Origin: Thermosipho sp. (in: thermotogales)
GTDB lineage: Bacteria; Thermotogota; Thermotogae; Thermotogales; Fervidobacteriaceae
Length of the DNA: 64,000 bases
Reading direction: 5' to 3'
Assembly: GCA_017656345.1 (NCBI GenBank)
Contig: JACDNZ010000008.1
Coordinates: 1-64,000, forward strand
Positions 48,184-58,106 of this stretch are shown here, in pieces. Numbering within the stretch: the stretch's first letter is position 1; every line of letters starts with the position of its first letter. A program made the position numbers and the translations under genes. Below the pieces are notes generated by a model. That model had not been told where the DNA came from. It did not search any database and saw only the letters and a program-made list of their open reading frames with translations.

Positions 48184-48209
48184 CGCACAGCAGTGGCTGT
48201 GCGTATTTT
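48184..48209 (+). terminator. Terminator after serS
   Basis: CGCACAGC (48184-48191) pairs with GCTGTGCG (48196-48203), loop AGTG, followed by TATTTTT. Confidence 0.88.
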
Positions 48210-48216
48210 TCAAATA

Positions 48217-48225
48217 TGATAAAAT
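48217..48225 (+). promoter_or_regulatory. Extended -10 promoter of dxs
   Basis: TGATAAAAT immediately after the serS terminator, 27 nt before the dxs ATG. Confidence 0.5.
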
Positions 48226-48251
48226 ATTAGTTGTAGATTGTAGGTGAAAAA

Positions 48252-50093
48252 ATGGATTATATATCAAAAATCAGAAAGATGAGCTATGAAGAACTAGAAA
48301 AATTTGCAAGACAAATAAGAGAATATATAATCGATGTTATTTCACAAAATGGAGGTCACCTAGCCTCTAATCTAGGGACTGTTGATCTAACACTGGCATT
48401 GTACAGGGTGTTTGATCCATTTGAGGATTATATAATCTGGGATACCGGTCATCAGGCCTATACTCATAAATTGCTGACTGGTAGATGGGAACTTTTTCCA
48501 ACTATAAGGAAATACAATGGTTTAAGTGGTTATACAAACATCTATGAGTCACAGGCTGATAGATTTGGAGCGGGCCATGTAGGAACTTCAATAGCAGCAG
48601 CACTTGGAATTGAACAGGGATTGAGATTACAGGGTAAAGAAGCACACATTGTGGTAGTTATAGGTGATGGAGCTCTTACTTCGGGAGAAGCTTTGGAAGC
48701 TTTGAATCAGATAAAAACTTTAAATTCAAAAATTAAAATAATTATCAACAGCAACTTGATGTCTATTTCCAGAAATGTTGGTGCTCTATCACACTTTTTT
48801 GATAAGTTAAGAACCAGTAAACTATATCTAGAGATGAAAAATTTAATGAAAAAAACAGTAACAGGTAATATTGAAGAGGAATTGAAGAAGTTGAAAGAAG
48901 CAATAAAAGTTTCCATAACTGGTGATGATTTCTTTGAAGCATTGTCTATTAAGCATTTAGGGCCCGTGGATGGACATAATATAAAGGAAATGGAAGAGGA
49001 ATTTAAGAGAATAAAAGAATATGATTATCCTGTAGCAGTAACAGTTAATACTGTGAAAGGAAAAGGTTTTAGGATTTCCGAAGGAAACCCTGAAAAGTAT
49101 CATAGTGCAGGTAAATTTGATATTTCCTCGGGGACATTTATAAAAACTCCTGGTTTTATATCATATAGTGAAGCATTTGGAAGAACTCTGGTAAAACTTG
49201 CAGAACAGGATGAAAAGATAGTAGCAATAACTGCTGCAATGAAAAGTGGAACGGGTTTAGAAGAATTTTCAGAAAAATTTCCAGATAGATTTTTTGATTT
49301 AGGAATTACTGAACAAACCTGTGCAACCTTTGCTGGTGGTTTGACTCGGGTAGGGTTAAAACCTGTATTTGCTGTTTACTCGACTTTTTTGCAGAGGAGT
49401 TTTGACCAGCTTATACATGATATAGCTCTTCAAAATTTACCAGTTGTGTTTGCAATAGATAGAGCAGGAGTAGTAGGTGAGGATGGTCCTACTCACCATG
49501 GAGTTTTTGATATAGCTTTTTTGAGAATGATTCCTAATATAAAAATTTATGCCCCGTGTAGTGTTCAGGATTTAGCAGATACCTTGTATACTATTCTTAA
49601 ATTACCATTAACAGGTCCTGTTGCAATACGATATCCAAGAGATTCGGAATTTGGAAACTTTGACGAAATTTATGATAAAATTAAGATGATAGATTTAGAT
49701 AGCTGGGAAATATTGAATAAAGGTGAAAAAATTGCGATAGTTTCTACAGGTACCTTAACATCAAGGGCGCTAAATGTTGCAAAAGAAAATGGTTGGACAC
49801 TGGTATTTGCAAGAAACATCAAGCCTATTGATGAAAAGGTAATTGATTGGGTTTTTAAAAATCACGAATATGTTTTTTCATTAGAAGAAGGGGTTATAAA
49901 TGGTGGTTTTGGAGAATCATTGAATAAGTACGGTAAAGTGTATAATCTTGGAATTTCTGATGAGTTTGTAACTCATGGGAGCAGGGAGAAGTTATTGGAA
50001 GTTTTAAGGCTCGATGAGGAAGGTTTAGAAGAGCAAATTAAATCGATAATTGAAAGGAGGAATTTGCATGAAAATACAAACAGAATACGGTGA
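48252..50093 (+). CDS. dxs: 1-deoxy-D-xylulose-5-phosphate synthase
   Basis: First enzyme of the non-mevalonate pathway (pyruvate + glyceraldehyde-3-phosphate), TPP-dependent. The 613-residue protein has GGHLASNLG (near 34-42), WDTGHQAY, the TPP motif GDGALTSGEALEALN (about 140-154), KGKGF and the DRAGVVGEDGPTHHG block. ATG at 48252 follows TAGGTG, a modest SD. The Asp23-like gene starts inside its end. Confidence 0.96.
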   Translation: MDYISKIRKMSYEELEKFARQIREYIIDVISQNGGHLASNLGTVDLTLALYRVFDPFEDYIIWDTGHQAYTHKLLTGRWELFPTIRKYNGLSGYTNIYESQADRFGAGHVGTSIAAALGIEQGLRLQGKEAHIVVVIGDGALTSGEALEALNQIKTLNSKIKIIINSNLMSISRNVGALSHFFDKLRTSKLYLEMKNLMKKTVTGNIEEELKKLKEAIKVSITGDDFFEALSIKHLGPVDGHNIKEMEEEFKRIKEYDYPVAVTVNTVKGKGFRISEGNPEKYHSAGKFDISSGTFIKTPGFISYSEAFGRTLVKLAEQDEKIVAITAAMKSGTGLEEFSEKFPDRFFDLGITEQTCATFAGGLTRVGLKPVFAVYSTFLQRSFDQLIHDIALQNLPVVFAIDRAGVVGEDGPTHHGVFDIAFLRMIPNIKIYAPCSVQDLADTLYTILKLPLTGPVAIRYPRDSEFGNFDEIYDKIKMIDLDSWEILNKGEKIAIVSTGTLTSRALNVAKENGWTLVFARNIKPIDEKVIDWVFKNHEYVFSLEEGVINGGFGESLNKYGKVYNLGISDEFVTHGSREKLLEVLRLDEEGLEEQIKSIIERRNLHENTNRIR

Positions 50094-50397
50094 ACTTGAT
50101 ATAACATTAAACGCAATTCGTAAATTGGTTTACCTTGCGATACTTGAAACATATGGTCCAGTAAGTATAGCTACTGAAAACTGGTTTTCAAAAATAGTTG
50201 GTAGTGAAGAGAGTAGAGTTAAAATTCAGGAAGATGAGTTTGGTCATATAAAGGTTGATACCTATGTGGAAATAGAGTATGGGACCAAAATTTCCGAGGT
50301 TGGAAGAAATATAATAGAAAATGTTAAGCACAAACTTAAAGAGTTTGCAGGTTGTGAAAATGTTGAAGTAAATGTTCATGTTATAGACGTAAAATAA
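50068..50397 (+). CDS. Asp23/Gls24-family protein
   Basis: A 109-residue DUF322/Asp23-type protein beginning MKIQTEYGELDITLNAIRKL and ending with the typical strand ENVEVNVHVIDVK. Such genes commonly sit just before a FakA/DAK2 gene, as here. The function is unclear (cell-envelope stress or membrane association in Firmicutes). ATG at 50068 follows AAAGGAGG and overlaps dxs by 26 nt. Confidence 0.9.
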   Translation: MKIQTEYGELDITLNAIRKLVYLAILETYGPVSIATENWFSKIVGSEESRVKIQEDEFGHIKVDTYVEIEYGTKISEVGRNIIENVKHKLKEFAGCENVEVNVHVIDVK

Positions 50398-50410
50398 GGA
50401 GGTAGATGCC

Positions 50411-52033
50411 TTGAAAAAAATAACAGCTGAAAAGCTGAAATTTTGTTTTATGAAAGGTACAGAAAATTTACTAAAACACAAAGATGAAATAAATGCATTG
50501 AATGTTTTTCCAGTCCCCGATGGAGATACTGGTTCTAATATGTCTGCAACAATGCTGGAAGGTTGCAGATATCTTGAAAGTATAGATAACAAAATTACCA
50601 TGGAAAAAGTTTTAAATGCAATAAAGAATGGTACCTTAATGGGCGCCAGAGGTAATTCAGGAGTTATACTATCACAGATTTTCAGAGGATTTTGTGATTA
50701 TTTAAAGGAAAAGAAGAATGTTTCTGTAGCAGATTTTGCATATGCTTTTAGATCTGCTAAAGAAATAGCATATGGTTCAGTTATGAAACCTGTTGAGGGA
50801 ACTATTTTAACGGCAGTGAGGTATTTATCAGAAAGAGCTGATGAACTTTCTATGATAGATGATTTTGAAACTTTTTTTGAAGAAGTCTTGGAAATTTTAA
50901 AAAGAGCCGTTGAAGACACACCAAAATTGTTGAAGAAATTAAGAGATGCAGGTGTAGTAGATGCTGGAGCTAAGGGTTTATATTACATTGTAGAAGGTTT
51001 TTACAAATACATTATAGGTGAGACAGAGATTAATCTTGATGTAAAAACAACCAGTATGCCAGTCGATGAAATTCAATTTATTCCTGAAGATTTGAAATAT
51101 CAGTATTGTACTGAGTTAGTTGTTAGGGCAAAAGATGATTTTAACAACGGTCAAGAAGAGGAAGTTAGAACTTTCTTATATGAAATAGGTGATTCAGTAG
51201 TATTTTTTGTACAGGACAATGTTATAAAACTTCATGTTCATACAAATAATCCAGGGACGGTTATAGAAAAATTACTGGAATTTGGTGAGTTATTAAAGGT
51301 AAAGATAGACAACATGAAAGAACAACATGAACACTTTATCGAAACAGGATACAAACAAGAGGGTGAAAAAAGAAAAAATGCGGTTGTTGCGGTATCCCCA
51401 AGTGATGGTATTTCAAGAATTCTCAGAGATTTGGGCGCAGATATAATAGTGCTTGGTGGTCAGACAATGAATCCAAGTACAGCAGATATTAAAGTTGCTG
51501 TTGAAGCTGTTAATGCAGAAAATGTGTTCATTTTCCCAAATAATTCGAATATTATATTGGCGGCAAAACAAGTCGCAGATGCAATAGAAGATAAAAATGT
51601 CTATGTTGTAAACACAAAAAACGTTCAGGAATGTATAGCTGCTTTGATCAGACATGTTCCAGATGAAGAACCAGGAAAATTACTCGAAATATATAAGGAA
51701 GCAATTTCTGAAGTAGTAACTTTATCAATAACTAGAGCTGTTCGAAATGCTAAATTAAATGGTGAAAAAATTAAAAAGAATGAATATCTTGTATTTTTGA
51801 ATAATTCCTTAGTTACACATAATTTAGATTTCAAAAAATCTTTAGAAGATGCTTTTGAAAAAATTGAAGATTTAGAAGAGCGTGAAATAATGACAATTTT
51901 GCTTGGAAAAGATGCTACACCAATTGAAATGAATATTTTAGAAAAGATAGTAAGCAATAGCTACTCTAATTTGGAAATTGAGACGTATGAAGGTGAACAA
52001 TTACATTACCCATTTTTGATACTTATTGAGTAG
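50411..52033 (+). CDS. fakA: DAK2/FakA-like fatty acid kinase
   Basis: A 540-residue kinase. The N-terminal DhaL domain has the nucleotide/Mg site NVFPVPDGDTGSNMS (about 28-42) and GARGNSGVILSQIFRG. The middle and C-terminal domains match FakA/YloV, which phosphorylates fatty acids presented by a DegV-type FakB (candidate at 19008). TTG start after AAGGAGG. Co-transcribed with the Asp23-like gene before it and the RseC-like gene after it. Confidence 0.9.
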   Translation: MKKITAEKLKFCFMKGTENLLKHKDEINALNVFPVPDGDTGSNMSATMLEGCRYLESIDNKITMEKVLNAIKNGTLMGARGNSGVILSQIFRGFCDYLKEKKNVSVADFAYAFRSAKEIAYGSVMKPVEGTILTAVRYLSERADELSMIDDFETFFEEVLEILKRAVEDTPKLLKKLRDAGVVDAGAKGLYYIVEGFYKYIIGETEINLDVKTTSMPVDEIQFIPEDLKYQYCTELVVRAKDDFNNGQEEEVRTFLYEIGDSVVFFVQDNVIKLHVHTNNPGTVIEKLLEFGELLKVKIDNMKEQHEHFIETGYKQEGEKRKNAVVAVSPSDGISRILRDLGADIIVLGGQTMNPSTADIKVAVEAVNAENVFIFPNNSNIILAAKQVADAIEDKNVYVVNTKNVQECIAALIRHVPDEEPGKLLEIYKEAISEVVTLSITRAVRNAKLNGEKIKKNEYLVFLNNSLVTHNLDFKKSLEDAFEKIEDLEEREIMTILLGKDATPIEMNILEKIVSNSYSNLEIETYEGEQLHYPFLILIE

Positions 52034-52042
52034 GTGGAAAAA

Positions 52043-52444
52043 ATGAAAGAGGTGTTTAAAGTTTTACGAGTAGATGATAAATATATATATGTTGAAAAAG
52101 ATATGGCTGCTTGTGGTTCCTGTCAGTTATCTGGGAGTTGTAGTTTTAAAAATGTTGCTGAAGTAAGGTTGGAAAAAAAGAAAGAGCTGGAGATTTTACC
52201 TGGAGATCTATTGGTTGTTGATATGAAAATAAGGCCGGCTATGGTTGCCTTTTTGATTTATGGTTTACCACTGATTTTCCTGATATTTGGAATTGGGTTG
52301 GGAACTTTTTTGAATTTTTCTGAATACGTAAGTTTTGCAATAGGTATATCGTTAATGAGTGTGGCATTTTTAATTAATTTTTTTATAGATAAAAAATTTA
52401 AACCTGAAATTGTGGATGTGAAAAGAAATCAAGGAGTGATATAG
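52043..52444 (+). CDS. RseC/MucC-family membrane protein
   Basis: A 133-residue protein. An N-terminal soluble part holds a cysteine cluster CGSCQLSGSC (about 25-34). Two membrane helices follow (about 68-90 and 95-115), and the tail is basic. This is the RseC layout (SoxR-reducing / sigma-E modulator family; often linked to Rnf). Function here is unknown. ATG at 52043 follows TAGGTGG; a GTG at 52034 overlaps the SD. The next gene's GTG overlaps its stop. Confidence 0.8.
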   Translation: MKEVFKVLRVDDKYIYVEKDMAACGSCQLSGSCSFKNVAEVRLEKKKELEILPGDLLVVDMKIRPAMVAFLIYGLPLIFLIFGIGLGTFLNFSEYVSFAIGISLMSVAFLINFFIDKKFKPEIVDVKRNQGVI

Positions 52445-53211
52445 TGATAAATACTTTAAAAAAAGGAACAGGTGAAAAAGGTTGGATTGTTCTTGTACAT
52501 GGGTTAGGGGAACATATTGGAAGATACGAAAAATTGGTAAATGTTTTAAGTGATTTAGGATTTGGAGTAATAGGTTTTGACTTACCTGGTCATGGAAATA
52601 GCGCGGGGAAACGAGGGCATACTTCAATAGAAGAATCTATTGAAATAATTAACAAATTAACTGAGGGAATTGAAAAATTTCACATTTTTGGGCATAGTCT
52701 TGGAGGTTTAATTGCTGTACGTTATGCACAAGAAAATATGGATAGGATAAAAACACTTGTTATATCATCACCAGCTCTTTATGTTAAACCTTCAATGGTA
52801 CAGTTAATTCTTCTAAATATGATGAAATATATATTTCCTTCATTAACCGTTAGTAATGGTATTGACCCCAAACTTCTTTCTAGAAATAATGAAGCAGTAA
52901 GGAAATATATCGAAGATGAATTAGTACATAACAAGGTGAGTGTTAAGCTGGGGAAAAGTTTGCTTGATAACGTCAGAATTGCCCATGAAAAGGTGAAATT
53001 AATAACAGTGCCTACAATGATTTTAATTGGTACGTCCGATAAAGTAACTCCACCAATTGGAGCTTATAGTTTTTATGAGAATTTATTGTTAAATGATAAA
53101 GATAAGAAGTTAGTAAAATTTGAAGGAGCATATCATGAAATTTTTGAGGATCCTGAACATCATATGAATTTTTACAAAACGATATTCGAGTGGTACGAAA
53201 GCAGGGGGTGA
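52444..53211 (+). CDS. Alpha/beta hydrolase, monoacylglycerol lipase-like
   Basis: A 255-residue serine hydrolase. The oxyanion motif HGLGEHIGRY (19-28) and nucleophile GHSLGG with S85 are clear; D199 (GTSDKVTPP) and H231 (AYHEIFED) complete the triad. The pattern resembles monoacylglycerol lipases and lysophospholipases (YvaK/PldB type). Its location behind fakA fits release of fatty acids for phosphorylation, an inference. GTG start coupled to the previous stop. Confidence 0.85.
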   Translation: MINTLKKGTGEKGWIVLVHGLGEHIGRYEKLVNVLSDLGFGVIGFDLPGHGNSAGKRGHTSIEESIEIINKLTEGIEKFHIFGHSLGGLIAVRYAQENMDRIKTLVISSPALYVKPSMVQLILLNMMKYIFPSLTVSNGIDPKLLSRNNEAVRKYIEDELVHNKVSVKLGKSLLDNVRIAHEKVKLITVPTMILIGTSDKVTPPIGAYSFYENLLLNDKDKKLVKFEGAYHEIFEDPEHHMNFYKTIFEWYESRG

Positions 53212-53215
53212 AGTT

Positions 53216-53497
53216 GTGAAAATTGATGAAAAAATTGTTGAAAATGTAGCCATGCTTGCAAGGTTAAAAATTGATAATAAAGAAGTTTTTATAAAAGAAA
53301 TGCAAAAAATAGTTGATTATTTTCAGATTCTTGAAGAAATTGATACTTCTGATGTTGATGCTATGTATACACCAATTGAGGATAATGTAAAATTAAGAGG
53401 TAACGAAACAAAAAAATTTGAAAATGCTGAAATGATTAAAGATAACTTTCCAAGTAGGGAAAATAACTATTTAAAGATTCCCGGAATTCACAAATAG
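53216..53497 (+). CDS. gatC: Aspartyl/glutamyl-tRNA amidotransferase subunit C
   Basis: The 93-residue GatC subunit wraps around GatA and GatB. The N-terminal family block VENVAMLARLKIDN and the central DYFQILEEIDTSDVD with the end REN are typical. GTG start after GGGGGTGAA. gatA and gatB are not in the window. Confidence 0.92.
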   Translation: MKIDEKIVENVAMLARLKIDNKEVFIKEMQKIVDYFQILEEIDTSDVDAMYTPIEDNVKLRGNETKKFENAEMIKDNFPSRENNYLKIPGIHK

Positions 53498-53506
53498 GAG
53501 GTATTT

Positions 53507-53956
53507 ATGAAGATAGTTGCAACAAATAAAAAGGCCTACACAGATTATGTAATACAGGAAACTTACGAAGCGGGTATTGAATTAAAAGGTACTGAAGTTA
53601 AATCTTTAAGGGAAATGGGAGCTAATTTCAAAGATAGTTTTTGTAGAATAAAAGATGGAGAGGTATTTTTACTTAATTTGAATATACCACCGTATAGGAA
53701 CGGTAATATTTTTAATCACGATCCTGAGAGACCGAGAAAGTTATTGTTGCATAAAAAAGAAATACATAGACTTCTTGGTAAGGTTAAGGAACAGGGATTA
53801 ACTATTATACCAACAAAGATATACTTTAATGAAAGAGGTAAAGTAAAAGTAGAAATAGCAGTTGCAAAGGGTAAGAAATTATATGACAAAAGAGAAGATA
53901 TAAAGAGAAAAGAAATTAATAGAAAAATAAGTGAATATTTGAAAAGAAATAGATAG
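53507..53956 (+). CDS. smpB: SsrA-binding protein
   Basis: tmRNA partner for ribosome rescue. The 149-residue protein has [13 protein letters not shown] (about 24-36), [15 protein letters not shown] and the C-terminal [13 protein letters not shown] tail. ATG follows AGGAGG. The tmRNA gene itself is not in the window. Confidence 0.96.
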   Translation: MKIVATNKKAYTDYVIQETYEAGIELKGTEVKSLREMGANFKDSFCRIKDGEVFLLNLNIPPYRNGNIFNHDPERPRKLLLHKKEIHRLLGKVKEQGLTIIPTKIYFNERGKVKVEIAVAKGKKLYDKREDIKRKEINRKISEYLKRNR

Positions 53957-53966
53957 GAGGGAGATT

Positions 53967-54686
53967 ATGTCTATAATTGAAAAGGTAGAAGAAAAAATTA
54001 AAGAGTACAAAGAAAATTATAAGCCAAATAATATAGAACTATCAGATGTTAAAGTTAATAAATATATTGAACATACCAATTTAAAACCAATGGCTACAGA
54101 AGAAGATATAATAAAGTTATGTGAGGAAGCAAAAACATACAATTTTAGAGGTGTCTGTGTAAATCCTTCATTTGTTTCCTTAGTTAAAAATCAACTGGAA
54201 GGTAGCGACGTTAAAGTAGTTACAGTAGTAGGCTTTCCGCTCGGAGCTACTTCGATAGAAGCAAAAGCTTATGAAGCCAAAATGGCGGTTGAGCATGGAG
54301 CTGATGAAGTTGATATGGTTATCCATATCGGGTATTTAAAATCCGGTGAGTATAAATATGTGTACGAGGATATCGCATCAGTTGTAAATGCTGCAAAAGT
54401 TCCTGTAAAGGTGATAATAGAGACCTGTTATTTGACAGATGAAGAAAAAATTGCAGCTTGTGTAATTGCCAAAGAAGCTGGTGCAGCTTTTGTAAAAACA
54501 TCTACTGGATTTGGAACACATGGTGCAAAAGTTGAGGATGTAAGTTTAATGAGATGGGTAGTTGGAGATAAATTAGGAGTGAAAGCTTCTGGAGGAGTAA
54601 AAACTTATGAAGATGCAATTAACATGATAAAAGCAGGTGCAAATAGTATTGGAACAAGTTCGGGGGTATCAATAGTAAAGAGGTGA
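53967..54686 (+). CDS. deoC: Deoxyribose-phosphate aldolase
   Basis: Cleaves deoxyribose-5-phosphate to acetaldehyde and glyceraldehyde-3-phosphate. The 239-residue protein has the Schiff-base lysine in [20 protein letters not shown] and VKASGGVKT. The N-terminal extension of about 30 residues before YIEHTNLKP is common in thermophiles. ATG follows AGGAGGGAG. Confidence 0.95.
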   Translation: MSIIEKVEEKIKEYKENYKPNNIELSDVKVNKYIEHTNLKPMATEEDIIKLCEEAKTYNFRGVCVNPSFVSLVKNQLEGSDVKVVTVVGFPLGATSIEAKAYEAKMAVEHGADEVDMVIHIGYLKSGEYKYVYEDIASVVNAAKVPVKVIIETCYLTDEEKIAACVIAKEAGAAFVKTSTGFGTHGAKVEDVSLMRWVVGDKLGVKASGGVKTYEDAINMIKAGANSIGTSSGVSIVKR

Positions 54687-54690
54687 GAAT

Positions 54691-55806
54691 TTGAGAGTTT
54701 TAGGTCTTATACTTGCTGGGGGGAAAAGTGAAAAACTTGGGAAGCTTGTTTATAAAAGGGCAAGCGCTGCGTTACCAATTGCAGGAAAATATAGAGCTAT
54801 AGATTTTACATTAAGTAATATGGTTAACTCTGATATTATTAAAGTTGGAGTTCTTACTCAATATAACCCCCGGAGTTTAATGGATCATCTTGGTTCAGGT
54901 AAAGAATGGAACCTTGACAGAAAAAAAGGGGGTCTTTATATATTACAACCTTATATAGGTTTGAATGGGCAGTATTGGTACAGAGGAACTGCAGATGCTA
55001 TTTTTCAAAATATAACTGTTTTGAAACGTGGTGAAGAAGATTATGTCTTAATTGGTTCAGGTGATCATATTTATAAAATGATATATAATGATTTATATAT
55101 GTATCATTTTACAAAAGGTGCAGATATAACATTAGTTACAAAGGAATTGGATGAAAGTTATAACATAAAAGATTATGGTACTGTGGTTGTTAATGATGAC
55201 ATGAGAGTTATTGAATTTAACGAAAAAGTAGACAATCCTCCTTCAAGGAGGGCTTTTCTTGGAATTTACTTTATTAATAAGCATCTTTTAATGGATCTTT
55301 TATATACAATTGTTCCAGATGGAGGTTATGATCTATTATTAGATGTTATTCTTCCAAAGATTAATGAATTGAAAGTATATGCTTATGATTTTAAAGGATA
55401 TTGGAGAAATATTAAAAAAGGTATTGACGAATATTTTAGGATCAATATGGAAATTATTGAAAATAGAGGAATCAGAGAAGAACTATTTTATAAAAATGGA
55501 AAAGTTTTTACTAAATTAAAAGATTTTCCACCCGCTAAATTTACAGCAACTTCAATAGTAGATAATTCTGTTATAGCAGATGGCTGTGTTATATCTGGAA
55601 TGGTAAAAAATTCTGTTCTTTTTAGAGGAGTAGTAGTTAAAGCGGGTGCAAGAATAGAAAATTCTATAATCATGCAGGGGACAGTTATAGAAGAAGGTGC
55701 AACGGTAAAGAATGCGATTATTGATAAAGATTGTATAGTAAGAGAAGGCCAAACACTTATTGGGGATTTTGAACCAGTTGTTTTAGAAAAGAGAATGATA
55801 GTTTAG
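54691..55806 (+). CDS. glgD: GlgD-like ADP-glucose pyrophosphorylase subunit
   Basis: A 371-residue nucleotidyltransferase/left-handed beta-helix protein, paralogous to the next gene. The catalytic start is degenerate ([11 protein letters not shown] where GlgC has [10 protein letters not shown]), as known for GlgD regulatory subunits. The substrate blocks [18 protein letters not shown] and SGDHIYKM are retained. TTG start after GAGGTGAG. It directly precedes glgC, 11 nt away. Confidence 0.92.
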   Translation: MRVLGLILAGGKSEKLGKLVYKRASAALPIAGKYRAIDFTLSNMVNSDIIKVGVLTQYNPRSLMDHLGSGKEWNLDRKKGGLYILQPYIGLNGQYWYRGTADAIFQNITVLKRGEEDYVLIGSGDHIYKMIYNDLYMYHFTKGADITLVTKELDESYNIKDYGTVVVNDDMRVIEFNEKVDNPPSRRAFLGIYFINKHLLMDLLYTIVPDGGYDLLLDVILPKINELKVYAYDFKGYWRNIKKGIDEYFRINMEIIENRGIREELFYKNGKVFTKLKDFPPAKFTATSIVDNSVIADGCVISGMVKNSVLFRGVVVKAGARIENSIIMQGTVIEEGATVKNAIIDKDCIVREGQTLIGDFEPVVLEKRMIV

Positions 55807-55817
55807 GAGCTGGTAAG

Positions 55818-57065
55818 ATGAAAAATATTGTAGCCCTCATTCTTGCGGGTGGTCAGGGAACCAGATTGGGTGTTTTAACTGAAAAAATTGCAAAACCAGC
55901 TGTTCAATTTGGTGGGAAATACAGATTAATTGATTTTACTTTGAGTAATTGTGTGAATTCAGGAATATATAAAGTGGGGGTTTTGACGCAATACAAACCC
56001 CATCTTTTAAATAAACATATTGGTATAGGTAAACCCTGGGATCTTGATAGAAAAGATGGTGGAGTTACTATTTTACAACCCTATTTTACTGAAAAAGAAA
56101 AAGTTTGGTTTAGTGGAACAGCAGATGCGGTTTACCAGAATATAGAGTTTGTCGATGAATACTCTCCAGAATATGTTCTAATCTTATCTGGTGATCATGT
56201 TTATTCAATGGATTATAATGAATTAATCGATTACCATATATCTAAAAGTGCTCTTGCTACTGTTGCATGCCTTGAAGTACCTCTTTCGGAAGCAAATAGA
56301 TTTGGAATAATGGTTACTGATCTTGAAAATAGAATTGTTGAGTTTCAAGAAAAACCTCAAAAGCCAAAATCAAATCTGGCTTCTTTGGGTATATATATTT
56401 TCCAGTGGGATTTTATTAGAGAAGTATTGATTAGTGATGCAAAAAACCCTGAAAGTTCTCACGATTTTGGTAAAGATATAATTCCAAAAATTTTAGAAAC
56501 TTCAAGAATTTTTGCTTTTCCTTTTGACGGTTACTGGCGGGATGTTGGAACGATTTCATCTTATCTTGAAGCAAATTTAGAACTTACAAGACCAATTCCC
56601 GCGTTTAATATTCACGATAAAAATTGGCGAATATACACACATTCGGAAGAAATGCCACCAGCATATATATCTAAAGAAGCGAAGATAAAGAATTCTTTGA
56701 TTAGTGAAGGTTGTGAAATATATGGAAGTATTGAAAATTCGGTAATTTCCCAGGGAGTGGAAGTTGGGAAAGGTTCAGTAATTAAGAATTCAGTGATAAT
56801 GTCAAAAGTAAAAATAGGTGATAATTGCTATATTGAAAATACAATAATAGCGGAAAATGTGATTGTAGGAAACTCTGTAAAAATAGGTGTGGGTGAATTT
56901 GCTGAAAGTAAACTGAATAGTAAAATTTACAACAGTGAAATTTCGGTTATAGGTATGGATAGTATAATTAAAGACGAAGTAACAATTGGGAAAAATTGTG
57001 TAATAGGTAATGAAAAAGTTGTAGATTTTAGAATAACACTTGAGTCCGGAGATTATATTTATTAG
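55818..57065 (+). CDS. glgC: Glucose-1-phosphate adenylyltransferase
   Basis: Makes ADP-glucose for glycogen. The 415-residue protein keeps the nucleotide loop [19 protein letters not shown] (11-29), [31 protein letters not shown] and [13 protein letters not shown], plus a C-terminal beta-helix of hexapeptide repeats. It pairs with glgD; glgA is not in the window. ATG follows AGGAGC. Confidence 0.96.
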   Translation: MKNIVALILAGGQGTRLGVLTEKIAKPAVQFGGKYRLIDFTLSNCVNSGIYKVGVLTQYKPHLLNKHIGIGKPWDLDRKDGGVTILQPYFTEKEKVWFSGTADAVYQNIEFVDEYSPEYVLILSGDHVYSMDYNELIDYHISKSALATVACLEVPLSEANRFGIMVTDLENRIVEFQEKPQKPKSNLASLGIYIFQWDFIREVLISDAKNPESSHDFGKDIIPKILETSRIFAFPFDGYWRDVGTISSYLEANLELTRPIPAFNIHDKNWRIYTHSEEMPPAYISKEAKIKNSLISEGCEIYGSIENSVISQGVEVGKGSVIKNSVIMSKVKIGDNCYIENTIIAENVIVGNSVKIGVGEFAESKLNSKIYNSEISVIGMDSIIKDEVTIGKNCVIGNEKVVDFRITLESGDYIY

Positions 57066-57079
57066 TTGGGGTGTAGAAA

Positions 57080-58075
57080 TTGAAGATAACGAAAATAAAT
57101 GAAAATAATTATAAAGAATGTGCAAGGCTAATTTATCTTGAAAAAAAGGATTATTTCGATTTTATTTTCAAAAACCCTCTTGATATTATTGAAAAAGCTA
57201 TACTCAAGTCTATTCCTCCATTCCTTCCGGAGAATTCTATTGTTTTTGAAGATGAGAATAACAATGTTTTAGGAGTACTTTTGTTCGCACCGAAACGTGC
57301 TTTTAGACATGGTTATGAAAAATGGTTTAAGATTTTGGGTTTGAAAGTGTTTGGAACAGGAATAAAATTATCATCCATCATTGGGCAAATATTAATTAAT
57401 TTTACTCTGGAAGATGTATATATTATTTCTATTTCTGGAAGATCTTTGGATATTGAGTATGAACTTTTGTATCGTTTTATTACGTCGTATGATTATAATC
57501 GAATAATAACAGATGTTCCAATGACAATTTTAGAAAAGTATAAGACTTTCGGGTTTATCGAAGTTCAAAGTATGAACGATAAATTGGTTAGAATGTCTAA
57601 AAATATGGCATACGAAACCGTAAGTGGTATAGGTTGGGATACACATTCAATTGTTGAAGGTGAAAAATTAGTTTTGGGTGGAATTGAAATACCATATGCA
57701 TTTGGTCTAAAAGGGCATTCCGATGCGGATGTTTTAGTGCATGCTATTATTGATTCTTTATTGGGGGTTTCTTTGAAGAAAGATATAGGTTATGTTTTTC
57801 CGGAAAATAAGGTTCCTGAAGGAATAAGTAGTATATATTTATTAAAAGAGGCGTTGAAAAAGATTAAAGTAAAAGGATATTTTCCCACAAATATAGATTG
57901 TATTATTATTACCAAGCATAAACTTGGTGAGTACAGGGAGAAAATGTCGGAGAATTTATCAAAAATTTTAAATTGTCCTGTCAGTTTGAAGTTTAAGACT
58001 GGAAATGATGTATATCCTGAATCGAAAGGTGAAGGAATAACCGCAATGTGTGTGAGTAATTTAATAGTAATATAG
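57080..58075 (+). CDS. ispF: GNAT-like domain fused to 2-C-methyl-D-erythritol 2,4-cyclodiphosphate synthase
   Basis: A 331-residue fusion. Residues about 180-331 are IspF (MECDP synthase), with metal ligands D187, H189 and H221 (GWDTHS; HSDADVLVHAIID) and DIGYVFPE. The usual nucleotide-binding KATTTE near the end is replaced by KFKTGND (304-310), though KGEGI is kept. Residues 1-175 look like a GNAT acetyltransferase fold (TKINENNYKECARLI start, LEKYKTFGFIEVQ end) without a convincing acetyl-CoA loop. Start codon TTG, weak SD. Normal IspF is about 157 residues. Whether both parts are active is unknown. Confidence 0.85.
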   Translation: MKITKINENNYKECARLIYLEKKDYFDFIFKNPLDIIEKAILKSIPPFLPENSIVFEDENNNVLGVLLFAPKRAFRHGYEKWFKILGLKVFGTGIKLSSIIGQILINFTLEDVYIISISGRSLDIEYELLYRFITSYDYNRIITDVPMTILEKYKTFGFIEVQSMNDKLVRMSKNMAYETVSGIGWDTHSIVEGEKLVLGGIEIPYAFGLKGHSDADVLVHAIIDSLLGVSLKKDIGYVFPENKVPEGISSIYLLKEALKKIKVKGYFPTNIDCIIITKHKLGEYREKMSENLSKILNCPVSLKFKTGNDVYPESKGEGITAMCVSNLIVI

Positions 58076-58106
58076 ATAATACAGTGGATGAAGAAGAGGT
58101 GGGATA

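Noticed and set aside
54691-57065. glgD and glgC as a recent tandem duplication or frameshift
   Set aside because: The two proteins differ strongly in motifs and length and correspond to the known GlgC/GlgD pair.
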